Shown here piece by piece: positions 5,329-5,822 of a stretch of 5,822 bases of DNA. The DNA is from Balneolia bacterium (GTDB taxonomy: Bacteria > Bacteroidota > Rhodothermia > Balneolales > Cyclonatronaceae), in NCBI GenBank assembly GCA_003567135.1, contig PXAI01000347.1:1-5822 (forward strand). The letters are read 5' to 3'. Each line of letters opens with the position of its first letter. Position 1 is the first letter of the stretch. Made by a program: the position numbers and the translations under genes. The notes beneath the pieces were generated by a model. The model did no database searches, was not told where the DNA came from, and was given only the letters and a program-made list of their open reading frames with translations.

Positions 5329-5822
5329 TTAATACCCATAACCCGGATTTTCATCCATATTTGGGTTTTCAGTCACGCGGTTGATACCAATTGGCAGGTA
5401 GTAGTGTCTGTCAGTGAAGACTCTGTTATTACCTTCCACGTTTTTGAATGAGATCTGATAGTTACCGGTATCCCAGTTCTTGATCCACTCAATACCTGTT
5501 GCACGGTATCCGTCGAGCACTTCGTGAGCTATTCTCCAGCGTCTCAGATCCCAGTAACGGTGGTTCTCGAAGGCCAGTTCTACCTGTCTCTCCTGACGGA
5601 TGTTATCCTCATCAATGAAACTTCTTGCAGGCATACCCGCTCTGCTGCGTATATCATTAATGTACTGGAGAGCCTCGCCTGTCCGTCCCAGATAATATCC
5701 GGCTTCGGCTGCATTCAGGTAAGCTTCAGCTAAACGCATAATAACAATGTCATTATTATCCGGGTTGTCACCGCTGGTAACGAATCGTTCGTTTGAACGC
5801 TTCCGAACGTGGAATCCGGAAC
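5329..5822 (-). CDS. SusD/RagB-family outer membrane lipoprotein, C-terminal fragment
   Basis: SusD-like proteins are surface lipoproteins that cap a SusC-type TonB-dependent transporter and capture glycans, peptides or other nutrients outside the cell. Only the C-terminal 163 residues are here; the frame is open to the window edge and full proteins are usually about 450-650 residues, so the lipoprotein signal lies outside. Visible family features are the helix RLAEAYLNAAEA (fragment residues 29-40), preceded by a DIVIM strand; IRSRAGMP (57-64); the ERQVELAFE-HRYWDLRRW block (77-95), the most diagnostic stretch of the family; YYLPI (140-144); and the ending ENPGYGY. The ligand cannot be told from this part. 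The gene points left, towards ilvE, with its own terminator. A susC-like gene is expected upstream of it, to the right of the window. The family is sure; the substrate and gene name are not. Confidence 0.93.
   Translation of the reverse strand, partial: SGFHVRKRSNERFVTSGDNPDNNDIVIMRLAEAYLNAAEAGYYLGRTGEALQYINDIRSRAGMPARSFIDEDNIRQERQVELAFENHRYWDLRRWRIAHEVLDGYRATGIEWIKNWDTGNYQISFKNVEGNNRVFTDRHYYLPIGINRVTENPNMDENPGYGY

Noticed and set aside
5206..5733. Plus-strand frames at 5206-5451 and 5524-5733
   Set aside because: The first runs through both terminators into the susD-like gene, and the second is antisense to its conserved C-terminal domain.
1..5822. CRISPR array, tRNA, insertion sequence ends, riboswitch, or a novel defence or mobile system
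   Set aside because: No regularly spaced repeats, cloverleaf, terminal inverted repeats with a transposase, or unexplained long gap is visible; every sizeable frame belongs to a recognised family.

Overview
This is an ordinary-looking chromosomal stretch from a Bacteroidota-type bacterium, either Bacteroidota proper or the related Balneolota/Rhodothermota. Three things support that. A SusD/RagB-family lipoprotein fragment lies at the right edge. The gene order acpP-fabF-rnc is familiar in that group. Most starts lack a Shine-Dalgarno sequence, and a TAnnTTTG-type -7 box lies upstream of acpP. The finer placement (Balneolota rather than Bacteroidota proper) is a guess from protein flavour, not something the sequence proves.

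Layout. Positions 1-3978, plus strand, hold a type II fatty acid synthesis cluster: the 3' three-quarters of fabD (malonyl-CoA:ACP transacylase), fabG (3-oxoacyl-ACP reductase, overlapping fabD by one base), acpP (acyl carrier protein), fabF (3-oxoacyl-ACP synthase II) and rnc (RNase III, 7 bases after fabF). acpP looks like its own transcription unit: a candidate promoter lies in the 136-base gap before it and a good intrinsic terminator follows it. fabF-rnc then probably starts from a promoter in the 112-base region after that terminator, which contains two dyad symmetries. Positions 4064-5143, plus strand, encode a branched-chain amino acid aminotransferase (ilvE), followed by an inverted repeat and a strong terminator. 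Positions 5329-5822, minus strand, are the C-terminal 163 residues of a SusD-like protein that converges on ilvE and has its own terminator facing left.

How the genes work together. FabD loads malonate onto AcpP, FabF condenses malonyl-ACP with acyl-ACP, and FabG reduces the 3-oxoacyl-ACP product. IlvE interconverts Leu/Ile/Val with their 2-oxoacids, which are the source of branched starters for iso/anteiso fatty acids in many members of this group, so its position may be more than chance. RNase III is a passenger of the fab unit, as in many bacteria. The SusD fragment belongs to a separate outer-membrane glycan or nutrient uptake locus that continues beyond the window.

I see no CRISPR array, tRNA, rRNA, insertion sequence, toxin-antitoxin or defence gene, and no convincing previously undescribed system. 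All visible proteins keep their catalytic residues. The points most worth a second look are regulatory: the dyad overlapping a TATAAT box upstream of fabF, the insulated acpP unit, and the cluster of hairpins between ilvE and the susD-like gene. No stretch over 300 bases lacks a gene.
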